Positions 26,773 through 36,859 are shown, numbered from the stretch's first letter. The stretch is 64,000 nt of DNA from Mycobacterium sp. BK086 (GCA_004362315.1 SNWL01000004.1:930001-994000), one strand, 5' to 3'. Numbers and translations: made by a program. Notes: generated from the sequence alone by a model not told the origin.

Positions 26773-27936
26773 CTAACAGGGGTCGAATTCGAGCGGCAGC
26801 GACTCCAGGCCGAAGGTACCGGCGGGCCACAGCACGGTGGCCTCGCCGGCCAACCGGTAGTCCGGGATGCGGGCGTGGAATTCCTCGATGGTCAGCCGCA
26901 ATTCGCGCCGCGCCAGGTGCGAGCCCAAGCATCGGTGGATGCCGCCGCCGAAGCCGAGGTGGGTGGCCTTGGCGGTCAAGTCCATCTCGTGGGCATGCGG
27001 GCCTTCGCGATTCGCCGTGAACAGCATCAGCATCACTGACGAGTTGGCCGGGATCATCACGCCCTCGACCTCGACATCGGCGGTCGTGACACGCGGCACC
27101 CCGGGCACCGGGCCTTCCAGGCGCAGCATCTCTTCGACGAACGGTGCGATCAGCGCCTGATCGTCGATCAGCCTGTGGCGCAACGCGGGATCGTTGGCGA
27201 GGGTGAGCAACGAGAAGCCGATCGCGCCGGTGACGGTGTCGAGCCCGGCCAAGATGATCAGGAAGCACAAGCCCAGAATCTCGGCGTCGGTCCAGGCGTC
27301 GTCACCCTCGAGCGACAGGATGCTGCTGAGCATGTCTTCGCCGCGATGGGTGCGTTTGATCTCGAGCTGCTCGGCAAGGAAGCCGAAAAGGCCCATGGCA
27401 CAGTCGATCACGTGCTGCGGCTGGTCCTGCCCGAGCGACGCGATGTCGGCGCCCTTGATGATGCCGGTCACCCATTCCAGGAACTTGGGCAGATGTTCCA
27501 GCGGCAACCCGAACAGGGTCAGGATCGCCTGGGTCGGGAACTTGTAGGACAGGTCCGCGACCACATCGCACCGGCCGAGTGGCGCGAAGGCATCGATGTG
27601 CCCGCGCAACTGTGCCCGCAGATCGGCGTCCATCGCCGCCATACGTTTGGGCCCGAACATCGGATCGAGCACCCGGCGGTAGTCCGCGTGCTTGGGTGGG
27701 TCGATGGCGATCGGGATCATCTTGATGGCGTTCGCGATGCCGTCGAAGGCCTTGGCCGACGAGAACAGCTCGGGATGCTTCTGGGCGTAGCGGACGCCCT
27801 CGTAGCTGGTGATGATCCACATCCGGCCGGCCCGGTAAACCGGCCCGGGCCTGCGCAGATATTCCACGGCCGCGGTACGCCCGTTCAACATCGGGGTGTC
27901 CGCGTAGTACGTCTCGGGCAGTTCCGTCGTCGTCAT
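26773..27936 (-). CDS. Cytochrome P450
   Basis: A 387-residue soluble bacterial P450. The I-helix oxygen-activation motif is LAGLDTVTG (AGLDT 230-234), the K-helix ExxR is E269-R272, and the haem-binding loop is FGGGIHRCLG with Cys336. The ferredoxin/reductase partners are not adjacent and the substrate is unknown. The ATG at 27936 has TACGCT on the minus strand at 27943-27948, 6 nt upstream, inside the large palindrome at 27945-27971. A repressor bound there would block this promoter. It is divergent from the GntR regulator. Confidence 0.93.
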   Translation of the reverse strand: MTTTELPETYYADTPMLNGRTAAVEYLRRPGPVYRAGRMWIITSYEGVRYAQKHPELFSSAKAFDGIANAIKMIPIAIDPPKHADYRRVLDPMFGPKRMAAMDADLRAQLRGHIDAFAPLGRCDVVADLSYKFPTQAILTLFGLPLEHLPKFLEWVTGIIKGADIASLGQDQPQHVIDCAMGLFGFLAEQLEIKRTHRGEDMLSSILSLEGDDAWTDAEILGLCFLIILAGLDTVTGAIGFSLLTLANDPALRHRLIDDQALIAPFVEEMLRLEGPVPGVPRVTTADVEVEGVMIPANSSVMLMLFTANREGPHAHEMDLTAKATHLGFGGGIHRCLGSHLARRELRLTIEEFHARIPDYRLAGEATVLWPAGTFGLESLPLEFDPC

Positions 27937-27944
27937 CTCCGGAG

Positions 27945-27971
27945 CGTAACGAGACTCACAGTCTCGTTACG
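27945..27971. promoter_or_regulatory. Perfect 12-bp-arm palindrome, operator candidate for P450
   Basis: CGTAACGAGACT (27945-27956), a CAC spacer, then AGTCTCGTTACG (27960-27971): perfect dyad symmetry. The left edge overlaps the P450 -10-like hexamer. The length and the inner GAGACT/AGTCTC look like a TetR-type operator rather than a TGGT-ACCA FadR site, so the adjacent GntR regulator is not the obvious ligand. Confidence 0.65.
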
Positions 27972-28049
27972 GGAGATTCGGCGAGATCCGGCCCGGAAAC
28001 CATGGAGTATGACGACCAAGTACGTGTCCGAGACGGCGCGGAGAGAACG

Positions 28050-28715
28050 ATGCCCAAACGCTATGGGGTCAAAGAGAAGGATCTGGTCGTCGCGCATGTC
28101 CTCGACCTCCTGCTCACCGGCCGACTGCGGTCCGGTGATCGAGTGGACCGCAACGAGATCGCCGCGGCGCTCGGCCTGAGCCGGGTGCCCGTACAGGAAG
28201 CCCTGGTTCAGCTCGAACACGACGGGATCCTGGAGACGCGCTATCACCGCGGCGCGTTCGTCCACCGCTTCGACGCCGACGTACTGCGCGAACACCACGA
28301 GGTGCACGGCCTGCTGACCGGCGCCGTGTCCGCGCGTGCCGCGACCAATCCCCGCGGACCCGCTCTCGAGGCGCTCGACCGGGCGATGGTCTTGATGCGC
28401 AATGCGGGCGACCCCCGCGAGTACCTCGACGCCGCCAACCTGTTTCGGGACGTCGTCGTCGACGAATACGCCGGCCCACGCCTGAAAGCGGCGGTCAGCG
28501 CGTCGCGCAGCTTCATGCCGCAGGAGTTCTGGGCCACCCACCCCGACGCGCCGGCCCAACTGATGCCGCTCGCCGAAACCGAATTCGCGGCGATCCGCGG
28601 CGGCCATCCGGGCGCCGCGCGCCAATCCTGCCTGGACCGCACCGACCTGATGGCTGACGTGCTGACTGTCGAGTTGTGCCGCCGCGGGGTGTTCGCCGAC
28701 TTGGATTCCGTTTGA
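28050..28715 (+). CDS. GntR/FadR-family transcriptional regulator (Rv0043c homologue)
   Basis: A regulator of 221 residues from the ATG at 28050, which has GGAGAG upstream; an in-frame ATG at 28002 would add 16 residues. The winged helix reads VVAHVLDLLLTGRLRSGDRV, then NEIAAALGLSRVPVQEAL and LEHDGILETRYHRGAFV. The FCD-type C-terminal helical domain follows (EVHGLLTGAVSARAA...). The His/Asp metal ligands of FCD domains are only partly evident. It is divergent from the P450. Confidence 0.85.
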   Translation: MPKRYGVKEKDLVVAHVLDLLLTGRLRSGDRVDRNEIAAALGLSRVPVQEALVQLEHDGILETRYHRGAFVHRFDADVLREHHEVHGLLTGAVSARAATNPRGPALEALDRAMVLMRNAGDPREYLDAANLFRDVVVDEYAGPRLKAAVSASRSFMPQEFWATHPDAPAQLMPLAETEFAAIRGGHPGAARQSCLDRTDLMADVLTVELCRRGVFADLDSV

Positions 28716-28759
28716 TCGCAAGCCGTGCTCGGGCTGCCGCCCGCAGTACCTTGCTAGTG

Positions 28760-30532
28760 ATGACTTTTCATTCGAGCCGGCTGGCAGCCATGCTCACGGT
28801 GCTGCTGATGATCGTGGGACTGGTGGGTGCAGCGCCCGCGGGTGCTGACCAGTGCGCACCACCGGGTGTGGAGTCGGCCAGCGCCCTGCCGACCAACCTG
28901 GCGGCCGCCGCCAAGGGGCCGAGCGAGGACAAGTACACCACCGCGACCGCCGAGCCACTGAGCGCGATCAACCGTGACGCACTCGGACTGATCACCCCGG
29001 GCACGCTGACCGTGGGCACGCTGTCGGATGCGCCACCGAGCATCTGCATCGACTCCAACGGTCAATTCACCGGATTCGACAACGAACTCCTTCGCGCGAT
29101 CGCCGACAAGCTCGGACTCAAGATCACGTTCGTGGGGACCGAATTCTCCGGACTGCTCGCCCAGGTGGCCTCCCGTCGCTTCGATGTCGGATCGTCGTCG
29201 ATCACCACCACCGATGCGCGCCGAAAGACGGTCGGCTTCACGAACGGCTATGACTTCGGCTACTTCTCACTGGTCGTTCCGTCGGGCTCCCCGATCACCG
29301 GGTTCGGGAAGCTCGGGCCCGGCCAGCGCATCGGCGTCGTGCAGGGCACCGTGCAAGAGGCCTACCTGATCGACACCCTGCACCTGCAGCCGGTGAAGTT
29401 CCCCGATTACAACACCGTCTACGCCAGCTTGAAGACGCGCCAGATCGACGCGTGGGTGGCGCCGTCGCAACAGGCGCTGGGCACCGTGCGCCCGGGTGAT
29501 CCCGCCCAGATCGTCGAAAACACTTTCAGCTTGGACAATTTCGTCGCTTACGCGGTGGCGAATGAGAACAAGCCGTTGATCAATGCGCTCAACGCCGGGC
29601 TCGACGCCGTCATTGCCGACGGCACCTGGTCCAAGCTGTACTCCGACTGGGTACCGCGCGCGTTGCCGCCTGGCTGGAAGCCGGGGTCCAAGGCCGCGCC
29701 GCTGCCGCAGCTCCCCGACTTCGCCGCGATCGCCGCCGCCCATGAGAAACCGGCCGAAGCGGCCGGTGCGCCGAAGTCGGTGCTGACGCAACTGCGCGAG
29801 TCGTTCCTGGATTGGGCCCTCTACAAGAAGGCCATCCCGGACCTGTTGACGACGGGGCTGCCCAACACACTGCTGCTCACGGTCAGTGCCGCCGTGATCG
29901 GTCTGGTGCTCGGCATGGGACTTGCGGTGGCCGGAATCTCGCGTTCCCGCTGGCTGCGGTGGCCGGCCCGGGTCTACACCGACATCTTCCGCGGCCTGCC
30001 GGAAGTGGTGATCATCCTGCTGATCGGTCTCGGCATCGGGCCGGTGGTGGGCCAGCTGACCGGCAATGACCCCTACCCGCTCGGCATCGCGGCGCTCGGG
30101 CTGATGGCCGCGGCCTACATCGGCGAGATCTTCCGCTCCGGCATCCAGAGTGTCGACGCCGGGCAGATGGAGGCCTCCCGCGCCCTGGGGTTCAGCTACA
30201 CCTCCTCGATGCGGTTGGTGATCGTGCCGCAGGGTGTGCGACGCGTGCTGCCCGCCTTGGTGAATCAATTCATCTCGCTGCTGAAAGCCTCGTCGCTGGT
30301 GTACTTCCTGGGCCTGGTGGCCAGCCAGCGTGAGCTCTTCCAGGTGGGCCGGGATCTCAACGCCCAGACCGGAAACCTGTCGCCGTTGGTGGCGGCCGGC
30401 CTGTTCTACCTGCTGCTGACGATTCCGCTGACGCATCTGGTCAACTTCATCGACGCCCGGCTGCGTCGCGGGCGGGTGGTGGCCGACGAGGATCCGCTGG
30501 AACCGACCACCACGAGCCAGGAGATGGTGTGA
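28760..30532 (+). CDS. Amino-acid ABC transporter: fused substrate-binding protein and permease
   Basis: A 590-residue fusion. A signal peptide occupies residues 1-30. A family-3 solute-binding domain spans ~80-300 (LTVGTLSDAPPSICIDSNGQ, FTGFDNELLRAIADKLGL, RRFDVGSSSITTTDARRK). A HisM/GlnP-type permease domain covers ~345-560 (ALGFSYTSSMRLVIVPQGVR is the EAA loop). Fusion of receptor and channel is known in GlnPQ-type importers. The ATG at 28760 has TACCTT at 28747-28752, 7 nt upstream. It is translationally coupled (TGATG) to the ATPase gene. The ligand, probably a polar amino acid such as Gln or Glu, is inferred. Confidence 0.88.
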   Translation: MTFHSSRLAAMLTVLLMIVGLVGAAPAGADQCAPPGVESASALPTNLAAAAKGPSEDKYTTATAEPLSAINRDALGLITPGTLTVGTLSDAPPSICIDSNGQFTGFDNELLRAIADKLGLKITFVGTEFSGLLAQVASRRFDVGSSSITTTDARRKTVGFTNGYDFGYFSLVVPSGSPITGFGKLGPGQRIGVVQGTVQEAYLIDTLHLQPVKFPDYNTVYASLKTRQIDAWVAPSQQALGTVRPGDPAQIVENTFSLDNFVAYAVANENKPLINALNAGLDAVIADGTWSKLYSDWVPRALPPGWKPGSKAAPLPQLPDFAAIAAAHEKPAEAAGAPKSVLTQLRESFLDWALYKKAIPDLLTTGLPNTLLLTVSAAVIGLVLGMGLAVAGISRSRWLRWPARVYTDIFRGLPEVVIILLIGLGIGPVVGQLTGNDPYPLGIAALGLMAAAYIGEIFRSGIQSVDAGQMEASRALGFSYTSSMRLVIVPQGVRRVLPALVNQFISLLKASSLVYFLGLVASQRELFQVGRDLNAQTGNLSPLVAAGLFYLLLTIPLTHLVNFIDARLRRGRVVADEDPLEPTTTSQEMV

Positions 30533-31284
30533 TGGCCATCGGATCTAGACCGGCAATAGAACCGGTTTCGTTGGCGGCCAACGACATTCATCTCACCCTC
30601 GGCGGCAATGCGGTGCTGCGCGGGGTGGACCTTGAGGTGCCCGCCGGCAGTACGTCCGCGGTGATCGGGCCGTCGGGATCGGGCAAGTCGACACTGTTGC
30701 GCACGCTGAATCGGCTCTACGAGCCCGACCGCGGTGACATCCTGCTCGACGGTCAGTCGGTGCTGCGCGACGATCCTGACAAGCTGCGCCAACGCATCGG
30801 GATGGTGTTCCAGCAGTTCAACCTCTTTCCGCATCGCAGTGTGGTGGACAACGTGGCATTGGCCCCGCGCAAGCTCAAAGGACTGGGCGCAGACGAGTCC
30901 CGGGACCTGGCGCTGACTCAGCTCGAGCGGGTGGGCTTGCGGCACAAGGCCGACGTGCGGCCTGCCACCTTGTCCGGCGGGCAGCAGCAGCGCGTTGCAA
31001 TCGCCCGGGCGTTGGCCATGGCACCGCAGGTGATGTTCTTCGACGAGGCCACCTCGGCGCTGGATCCCGAACTGGTCAAGGGGATCTTGGCCCTCATCGC
31101 CGAACTCGGTTCCGACGGCATGACGATGGTGGTTGTGACCCATGAGATGGGCTTCGCCCGCTCGACGGCGGACTCGGTGGTGTTCATGGACCACGGCAAG
31201 GTCGTCGAATCCGGACCGCCCGAGCAGATCTTCACGGCCGCCGAAACCGACCGACTGCAGCGGTTCCTGTCGCAAGTTTTGTAA
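30532..31284 (+). CDS. Amino-acid ABC transporter ATP-binding protein
   Basis: A 250-residue GlnQ-type ATPase. Walker A is GPSGSGKST, the Q-loop is MVFQQFNLFPH, the signature is LSGGQQQR, Walker B is VMFFDEATS, and the switch His lies in VVTHEM. The ATG at 30532 shares one base with the stop of the permease fusion (TGATG); a GTG one codon earlier is also open. It forms a complete importer with the upstream gene. Confidence 0.95.
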   Translation: MAIGSRPAIEPVSLAANDIHLTLGGNAVLRGVDLEVPAGSTSAVIGPSGSGKSTLLRTLNRLYEPDRGDILLDGQSVLRDDPDKLRQRIGMVFQQFNLFPHRSVVDNVALAPRKLKGLGADESRDLALTQLERVGLRHKADVRPATLSGGQQQRVAIARALAMAPQVMFFDEATSALDPELVKGILALIAELGSDGMTMVVVTHEMGFARSTADSVVFMDHGKVVESGPPEQIFTAAETDRLQRFLSQVL

Positions 31285-31347
31285 TTGCATGTGCGAAAAC
31301 GGCGTATCGCGCGGTTGACAGGCACGCACAGGTTAGACTAGCGAACT

Positions 31348-31806
31348 ATGATTGAGGCCGAGTCGCAGGTCGCCGACCTGTCCGGTGACCTGCAGCGGGT
31401 TCTCTCGAAGCTGTTTTCGGTCTTGCGTCGCGCCGATACGAAGTCCAGCACCCAGGGCGCCGACCTCACCCTTGCTCAGCTGTCCATCCTGCTGACCCTG
31501 CTGGATCAGGGGCCCATCCGGATGACCGAGCTGGCGGCCCGTGAGCGGGTACGCACGCCCACCACCACCGTGGCGATCCGTCGCCTGGAAAAGCTGGGGC
31601 TCGTCAAGCGTTCCCGGGACCCTTCGGACCTGCGCGCGGTTCTGGTGGAGGTCACCCCGCAGGGGCTGGTTCAGCATCGCGAAGCGCTGGCCGTGCGGCG
31701 GGCGAATCTCGCGGCGCTGCTGTCGAAGTTGACCGACGAGGAGCGCGAGACCCTGGCCACGGCGCTGCGTCCCCTGGAGCGGTTGGCCGAGCAGGCCGAG
31801 ACGTAA
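31348..31806 (+). CDS. MarR-family transcriptional regulator (Rv0042c homologue)
   Basis: A 152-residue winged-helix regulator. Key segments are LTLAQLSILLTLLDQGPIRM, the recognition region ARERVRTPTTTVAIRRLEKL, and the wing VKRSRDPSDLRAVLVEVTPQG. The ATG at 31348 has TAGACT at 31334-31339, 8 nt upstream, suggesting leaderless expression. Its stop codon directly abuts that of the convergent glycoside hydrolase. The ligand and target are unknown; the ABC operon upstream is a possible target. Confidence 0.88.
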   Translation: MIEAESQVADLSGDLQRVLSKLFSVLRRADTKSSTQGADLTLAQLSILLTLLDQGPIRMTELAARERVRTPTTTVAIRRLEKLGLVKRSRDPSDLRAVLVEVTPQGLVQHREALAVRRANLAALLSKLTDEERETLATALRPLERLAEQAET

Positions 31807-33147
31807 TCACCCCAACCAGTCGAGGACCGCGGCCGCGGTCCAGGACTGCTGCATGCTGCCGAGCGGCTCCCCGGTGAACGGTTCGTAGTACTCGGCGAAC
31901 GTGCCGTCGCTGGCCTGCCGGAGGCCTTCTTGACGCAGCAGCAGCGACCGTTCCGACCAGCCGCGGCGGGCGAACGCCCAGGAGAACAACCACGTCAGCA
32001 CCGGCCACACCGGACCGCGCCAGTACTCACGGGGCCGGAAGTCCTTGGAAACCGGTGAGGTCGAAGGAATCACCGCGTACTTGAGGTCGGGGTGACCGCA
32101 GAACCGGGGACCCTCCAGGATCCGCAGCAGCGCGCGCTCGCGGTCGTGCGGCAACCCGCCGCACAGCAGCGGGGCGAACTGAGCGGCGGTCTCCGTCGCG
32201 ATCCACTTGCCCGACCTGACGTCGAAATCCTTTGCCGCACCGGTCCTTCCGTCCGCCGTCTCGACGACACCGGTGCGGAACCGCTCGGCCCACGAATACA
32301 GGTCGCGCACATCGGCATTCGGCCGCTTGTAGTCCTCGCCGATATTGGCCAGCACATCACATGCCACCGAGAAGATCGCCGAGACGAAGACGTCCTGGAC
32401 AGCGAAGCTCATCACCTTGGGCAGCAGATCGTCGTCGTAGCGAACCGATTTCATCTCCTCGAGCAGCCACAGGTAGCGGTCGTACTCGGTGTCGGAAGGA
32501 CGCTGGCTGGCGTCGGTGTTGATCTTGTTGTCCTCGCGCTGGTACTCCGGCACATTGCCGGGAATCACGTTGGCGTAGGCCGAATCCCATCGCGGCGAGT
32601 TGTCCATTCCGGACTCCCAGCCGTGATACAGCGTGATGCGGCCCTGCTCGTCCTGATCGCGGGCCTCGGCCAGCCAGCGGTGCCAGCGCACCAGATCGGC
32701 CCACCGGCGATCCAGAAACGCCTCGGCGACAGCCCTTGTCGAGCGGCCCCGGGTGCGCGCGCGATCGAGGATGCGCTGCACCGCGATCGCGTGCACCGGC
32801 GGCTGGGTGATTCCCGACGTGTGCCGAGTGCGCGGGGCGTTGGCCGCCAGCGCCGAGGTGGCCCAGCGGGCCGGGCCGGGGAAATACCCATCGACCCCGT
32901 TGGCGAAGACGATGTGCGGGATCATCCCGTTGGCCCACTGCGCCGACAGCAGCGTGTCCAGTTCGACGACAGCGCGCTCGACGCTCAGCGGGGCCAACCC
33001 GACGGCCACGAACGCGGCGTCCCAGCTCCACATGTGCGGGTAGAGCAGCGGCGCCGCGGAGGTCATCACACCCAGGTCGTTGCCGCGCAGCAGGTAGGCC
33101 GCGCGGGCCGCCAGCTGCGTCGGGCCGAAACTCGGGTCGAATGCCAC
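31807..33147 (-). CDS. ggh: Glucosylglycerate hydrolase-like GH63 glycosidase
   Basis: A 446-residue (alpha/alpha)6-barrel glycosidase. The N-terminus reads DPSFGPTQLAARAAYLLRGN, with YPHMWSWDAAF (D43) and FAEYYEPFTGEPLGSMQQSW (E419) matching the catalytic acid/base positions described for M. hassiacum glucosylglycerate hydrolase, which has the same length. It would recycle glucosylglycerate or mannosylglycerate, compatible solutes and precursors of methylglucose lipopolysaccharide, typical of rapidly growing mycobacteria under nitrogen stress and recovery. The GTG start at 33147 has a CAGAAT hexamer 6 nt upstream. It is divergent from the SDR. Confidence 0.82.
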   Translation of the reverse strand: MAFDPSFGPTQLAARAAYLLRGNDLGVMTSAAPLLYPHMWSWDAAFVAVGLAPLSVERAVVELDTLLSAQWANGMIPHIVFANGVDGYFPGPARWATSALAANAPRTRHTSGITQPPVHAIAVQRILDRARTRGRSTRAVAEAFLDRRWADLVRWHRWLAEARDQDEQGRITLYHGWESGMDNSPRWDSAYANVIPGNVPEYQREDNKINTDASQRPSDTEYDRYLWLLEEMKSVRYDDDLLPKVMSFAVQDVFVSAIFSVACDVLANIGEDYKRPNADVRDLYSWAERFRTGVVETADGRTGAAKDFDVRSGKWIATETAAQFAPLLCGGLPHDRERALLRILEGPRFCGHPDLKYAVIPSTSPVSKDFRPREYWRGPVWPVLTWLFSWAFARRGWSERSLLLRQEGLRQASDGTFAEYYEPFTGEPLGSMQQSWTAAAVLDWLG

Positions 33148-33201
33148 GCGTTCATTCTGCGACGCGGAGGCGGGAATCGCAGGTCGGTAGGGTTGGTGTC
33201 T

Positions 33202-33876
33202 ATGCCGACTGCGTTGATCACCGGGGCCGGGGGTGGGATCGGCTCGGCGATCGCCGAGGCGCTGGCACCCACCCACACCCTGCTGTTGGCGGGCCGCCCG
33301 TCCGCCCGCCTCGATGCCGTCGCCGCCCGCCTCGGGGCTCCCACCTGGCCATTGGATCTCGCCGACCCGGACAGCATCGAGGCCGCCGCCGAACCGCTGG
33401 CCGAGCTGGACGTGCTGGTCCACAACGCCGGCGTCTCGCACCCCGGTCGGTTCGACGAGTCCATCCCCGAGCAGTGGCGGGCCTGCTTCGAGGTGAACGT
33501 GACCGGTCCGGTCGCGCTCACCCTCGCGTTGCTCCCGGCGCTGCGCGCGGCCCGCGGGCACGTCGTCTTCATCAACTCCGGGGCGGGGCTCAACGCGTCG
33601 CCCGGCCTGGCCGCCTACTCGGCGAGCAAGTTCGCCCAGCGGGCCTTCGCCGACTCACTGCGCGCCGACGAGCCCAGCCTGCGGGTCACCAGCGTGCACC
33701 CCGGCCGGGTCGCCACCGAGATGCAGGAAGATCTGGTCGCCTACGAGGGCGGCGAGTACGACCCGTCGAAATACCTCAAGGCCTCGACCGTGGCGCAGGT
33801 CGTCGCCGACGTGATCGCCACTCCGCCGGACGCACACACCCATCAGGTGATCGTCCGGCCGCGCGGGCAGAGCTAG
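33202..33876 (+). CDS. Short-chain dehydrogenase/reductase
   Basis: A 224-residue Rossmann-fold SDR. The cofactor motif is TGAGGGIG near the N-terminus, HNAG replaces the common NNAG, and the active site has a Ser in INSGAGL and YSASK. The short length and absence of an extension fit a classical SDR. The ATG at 33202 has TAGGGT at 33188-33193, 8 nt upstream, giving back-to-back leaderless promoters with the GH63 gene. The last four bases overlap the leuS stop on the other strand (CTAG). Confidence 0.9.
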   Translation: MPTALITGAGGGIGSAIAEALAPTHTLLLAGRPSARLDAVAARLGAPTWPLDLADPDSIEAAAEPLAELDVLVHNAGVSHPGRFDESIPEQWRACFEVNVTGPVALTLALLPALRAARGHVVFINSGAGLNASPGLAAYSASKFAQRAFADSLRADEPSLRVTSVHPGRVATEMQEDLVAYEGGEYDPSKYLKASTVAQVVADVIATPPDAHTHQVIVRPRGQS

Positions 33877-36746
33877 ACGACGAGGTTGACCAGCCGGCCC
33901 GGCACCACGATGACCTTCTTCGGGGTGGCACCGGCCAGGAACGCCTGCACCTTCTCGTCGGCCAGCGCGCTCGCTTCCAGCGTCGCCTTGTCGGCGTCGG
34001 CCGCGACCGTGATCTTGCCGCGCACCTTGCCGTTGACCTGCACCGGGTACTCGACGGTGTCGGTCACCAGATACTGCGGGTCGGCCACCGGGAAGGGGCC
34101 GTGCGCCAACGACTTCGGGTGACCAAGCCGTAGCCACAGCTCCTCGGCCAGGTGCGGCGACAGCGGGGCCACCATCAACACCAGCGGCTCCAGCGCCGCG
34201 CGGGCGTTGATGCCTTCCTTGGTCAGGTGGTTGGTGTACTCGATCAGCTTGGCCGCGGCCGTGTTGTTGCGCAGGCCCGCATAGTCCTCCGACACTCCCG
34301 CGATCGTGCGGTGCAGCAACCGCAGGGTGTCGTCGTCCAGCGCTTCGTGCTCGGAAACCCTTGCCTCGCCGGTAGATTCGTCGACGACGAGACGCCATAC
34401 CCGCTGCAGGAACCGATGCGCGCCGACGACGTCCTTGGTCGCCCATGGCCGCGACGCATCCAGCGGGCCCATCGACATCTCGTACACCCGCAGCGTGTCG
34501 GCGCCGTAGCCGTCGCAGATCTCGTCCGGGGATATCGAGTTCTTCAGGCTCTTGCCGATCTTGCCGAACTCCTGGAAGACCTCTATCTCGCCGTCGTCCC
34601 CTGGCAGGAAGAACTTCCCGCCGCGCTCGACGACATCGGCGGCAGGCACGTAGGCGCCACGGGAATCGGTGTAGGCGAACGCCTGGATATAGCCCTGATT
34701 CACCAAGCGGCGGTACGGTTCCCGCGACGAGACATGGCCCAGGTCGTGAAGAACCTTGTGCCAGAACCGGCAGTACAGCAGGTGCAGCACCGCGTGCTCG
34801 ACGCCACCGACGTAGAGATCCACTCCGCCGGGATCGGCCGCGCCATGCTCGGCCGGGCGCGGACCCATCCAGTAGGCCTCGTTCTCCTTGGCGCAGAACT
34901 CTTCTGAGTTGTGCGGATCGGCATAGCGCAGCTCGTACCAGGAGCTGCCCGCCCACTGCGGCATCACGTTGGTGTCGCGGCTGTAGGGCTGCAGGCCATC
35001 ACCCAGATCCAGCTCGACATGCACCCACTCCGTCGCCTTGTTCAACGGCGGCGACGGCTCGCTGTCGGCATCGTCGGGGTCGAACATCACCGGCGCGTAG
35101 TCGGCGACATCGGGCAATTCCACCGGCAGCGCGGATTCGGGCAGTGGGTGCGCGCGCCCGTCGGCGTCGTAGACAATCGGGAACGGCTCGCCCCAGTACC
35201 GCTGCCGCGCGAAAAGCCAGTCGCGAAGCTTGTATTCGACGCGCGCGGCGCCGCGGCCGTCGGCCTCCAGTCGCTGCGTGATCGCGGCCTTGGCGTCGGC
35301 CACATTCAGCCCGTCGAGGTAGCCCGAATTCACTAGGGTGCCGTCACCGGTATAGGCCGCCTCCGAGACATCGCCACCGGAGATCACCTCCAGGATCGGC
35401 AGGCCGAAGGCCGAGGCAAACTCCCAGTCACGTTGGTCGTGACCCGGCACCGCCATGATCGCGCCGGTGCCGTAGCCGGCCAGGACGTAGTCGGCGATGA
35501 AGATCGGAACCTGTTGGCCGTTGGCCGGATTGGTGGCGTAGGCGCCCAGGAACACCCCGGTCTTGGTCTTGTTCTCCTGGCGCTCCAGATCGGACTTCGC
35601 CGCGATCGCTCGCCGGTAGGCGGCCACCGCCTCGGCCGGGTCGGCGGCACCGTAGGTCCAGCGGTCATCCACCGCGCCGGGCCACTGCGCGGCGGCCAGG
35701 GAATCGACCAGCTCGTGCTCGGGGGCCAGCACCAGATAGGTGGCCCCGAACAGAGTGTCGGGCCGGGTGGTGAACACCTCGATATCGGTGCCGTCCACGC
35801 CGAACAGCGCCGACGCCCCGGTGGACCGGCCGATCCAGTTGCGCTGCATGGCCTTGACCTTCTCCGGCCAATCCAGCACCTCGAGATCGTCGAGCAGCCG
35901 ATCGGAGTAGGCGGTGATGCGCATCATCCACTGCCGCAACCGTTTCCGGAACACCGGGAAGTTACCGCGCTCGCTGCGGCCCTCGGAGGTGACCTCCTCG
36001 TTGGCCAGCACGGTGCCCAGGCCCGGGCACCAGTTCACCAGCGAATCGGACAGGTACACCAGCCGGTAGCCGTCGACGACGTCGGCCCGCTCCTGCGCGG
36101 ACAGTGCCGACCAATCCCGGCCGTCATCCAGACTGCGTGCGCCACTGGCGAATTCGGCCACCAGGTCGACGATCGGCCTCGCCTTGTTCTGGTCGGTGTC
36201 GAACCAGGCGTTGTAGATCTGCAGGAAGATCCACTGCGTCCACTTGTAGAAGTCGGTGTCGGTGGTCGAGAAGCTTCGCCGCTGGTCGTGTCCGAGGCCC
36301 AGCCGGCCCAGCTGGCGGCGGAAGTTGACGATATTGGCTTCGGTGCGGATGCGCGGATGCGTGCCGGTCTGGATGGCGTACTGCTCGGCGGGCAGGCCGA
36401 AGGCGTCGAATCCCAACGCGTGCAGCACATTGCGGCCGGTCATCCGGAAGTAGCGGGCGTAGACGTCCGTGGCGATGTAGCCCAGCGGGTGCCCGACATG
36501 CAGGCCCTCACCCGAGGGGTAGGGGAACATGTCCTGGACGAACATCTTGTCATCGGGAAGAGTGGCGCCGTCGGTGGGCGCCAGCGAGCCGACCGGGTTG
36601 GGCACGTTGAAGGTGCCCCACGACTGCCAGTTCTCCTGCCAGTCCCGCTCGATCCGCCCCGCCAGCTCGGCGGTGTAGCGGTACCGCGGCACGTCGCTGT
36701 CGGAGCCGTCGGGGCCCGCAGCTGCGGCGGTCGGCGATTCGGTCAC
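33873..36746 (-). CDS. leuS: Leucyl-tRNA synthetase
   Basis: A 957-residue class I aminoacyl-tRNA synthetase. The HIGH motif is HVGH (83-86, in [16 protein letters not shown]). The CP1 editing domain occupies ~250-480. The KMSKS equivalent reads KIGKS near residue 729, followed by [20 protein letters not shown]. The C-terminal ~70 residues form the tRNA-binding domain ending RLVNLVV. The ATG at 36746 is followed by a poorly conserved 20-residue tail. No T-box or other leader element was seen upstream. Confidence 0.97.
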   Translation of the reverse strand: MTESPTAAAAGPDGSDSDVPRYRYTAELAGRIERDWQENWQSWGTFNVPNPVGSLAPTDGATLPDDKMFVQDMFPYPSGEGLHVGHPLGYIATDVYARYFRMTGRNVLHALGFDAFGLPAEQYAIQTGTHPRIRTEANIVNFRRQLGRLGLGHDQRRSFSTTDTDFYKWTQWIFLQIYNAWFDTDQNKARPIVDLVAEFASGARSLDDGRDWSALSAQERADVVDGYRLVYLSDSLVNWCPGLGTVLANEEVTSEGRSERGNFPVFRKRLRQWMMRITAYSDRLLDDLEVLDWPEKVKAMQRNWIGRSTGASALFGVDGTDIEVFTTRPDTLFGATYLVLAPEHELVDSLAAAQWPGAVDDRWTYGAADPAEAVAAYRRAIAAKSDLERQENKTKTGVFLGAYATNPANGQQVPIFIADYVLAGYGTGAIMAVPGHDQRDWEFASAFGLPILEVISGGDVSEAAYTGDGTLVNSGYLDGLNVADAKAAITQRLEADGRGAARVEYKLRDWLFARQRYWGEPFPIVYDADGRAHPLPESALPVELPDVADYAPVMFDPDDADSEPSPPLNKATEWVHVELDLGDGLQPYSRDTNVMPQWAGSSWYELRYADPHNSEEFCAKENEAYWMGPRPAEHGAADPGGVDLYVGGVEHAVLHLLYCRFWHKVLHDLGHVSSREPYRRLVNQGYIQAFAYTDSRGAYVPAADVVERGGKFFLPGDDGEIEVFQEFGKIGKSLKNSISPDEICDGYGADTLRVYEMSMGPLDASRPWATKDVVGAHRFLQRVWRLVVDESTGEARVSEHEALDDDTLRLLHRTIAGVSEDYAGLRNNTAAAKLIEYTNHLTKEGINARAALEPLVLMVAPLSPHLAEELWLRLGHPKSLAHGPFPVADPQYLVTDTVEYPVQVNGKVRGKITVAADADKATLEASALADEKVQAFLAGATPKKVIVVPGRLVNLVV

Positions 36747-36859
36747 GTCACACAGGGTATAAGGGCGCCGCGCGGCACCGCCCCGGCGATGGGGCTGTGT
36801 GACCCCGGTCGCACCCCAGGCAACGGCCCGATCTCGGTTGGATTGCAGTCCTGTCGAAG

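Noticed and set aside
31315-31339. TTGACA plus TAGACT as a sigma-70-type promoter for the MarR gene
   Set aside because: The spacer is 13 bp, too short for a standard -35/-10 pair; only the -10 hexamer is kept as evidence.
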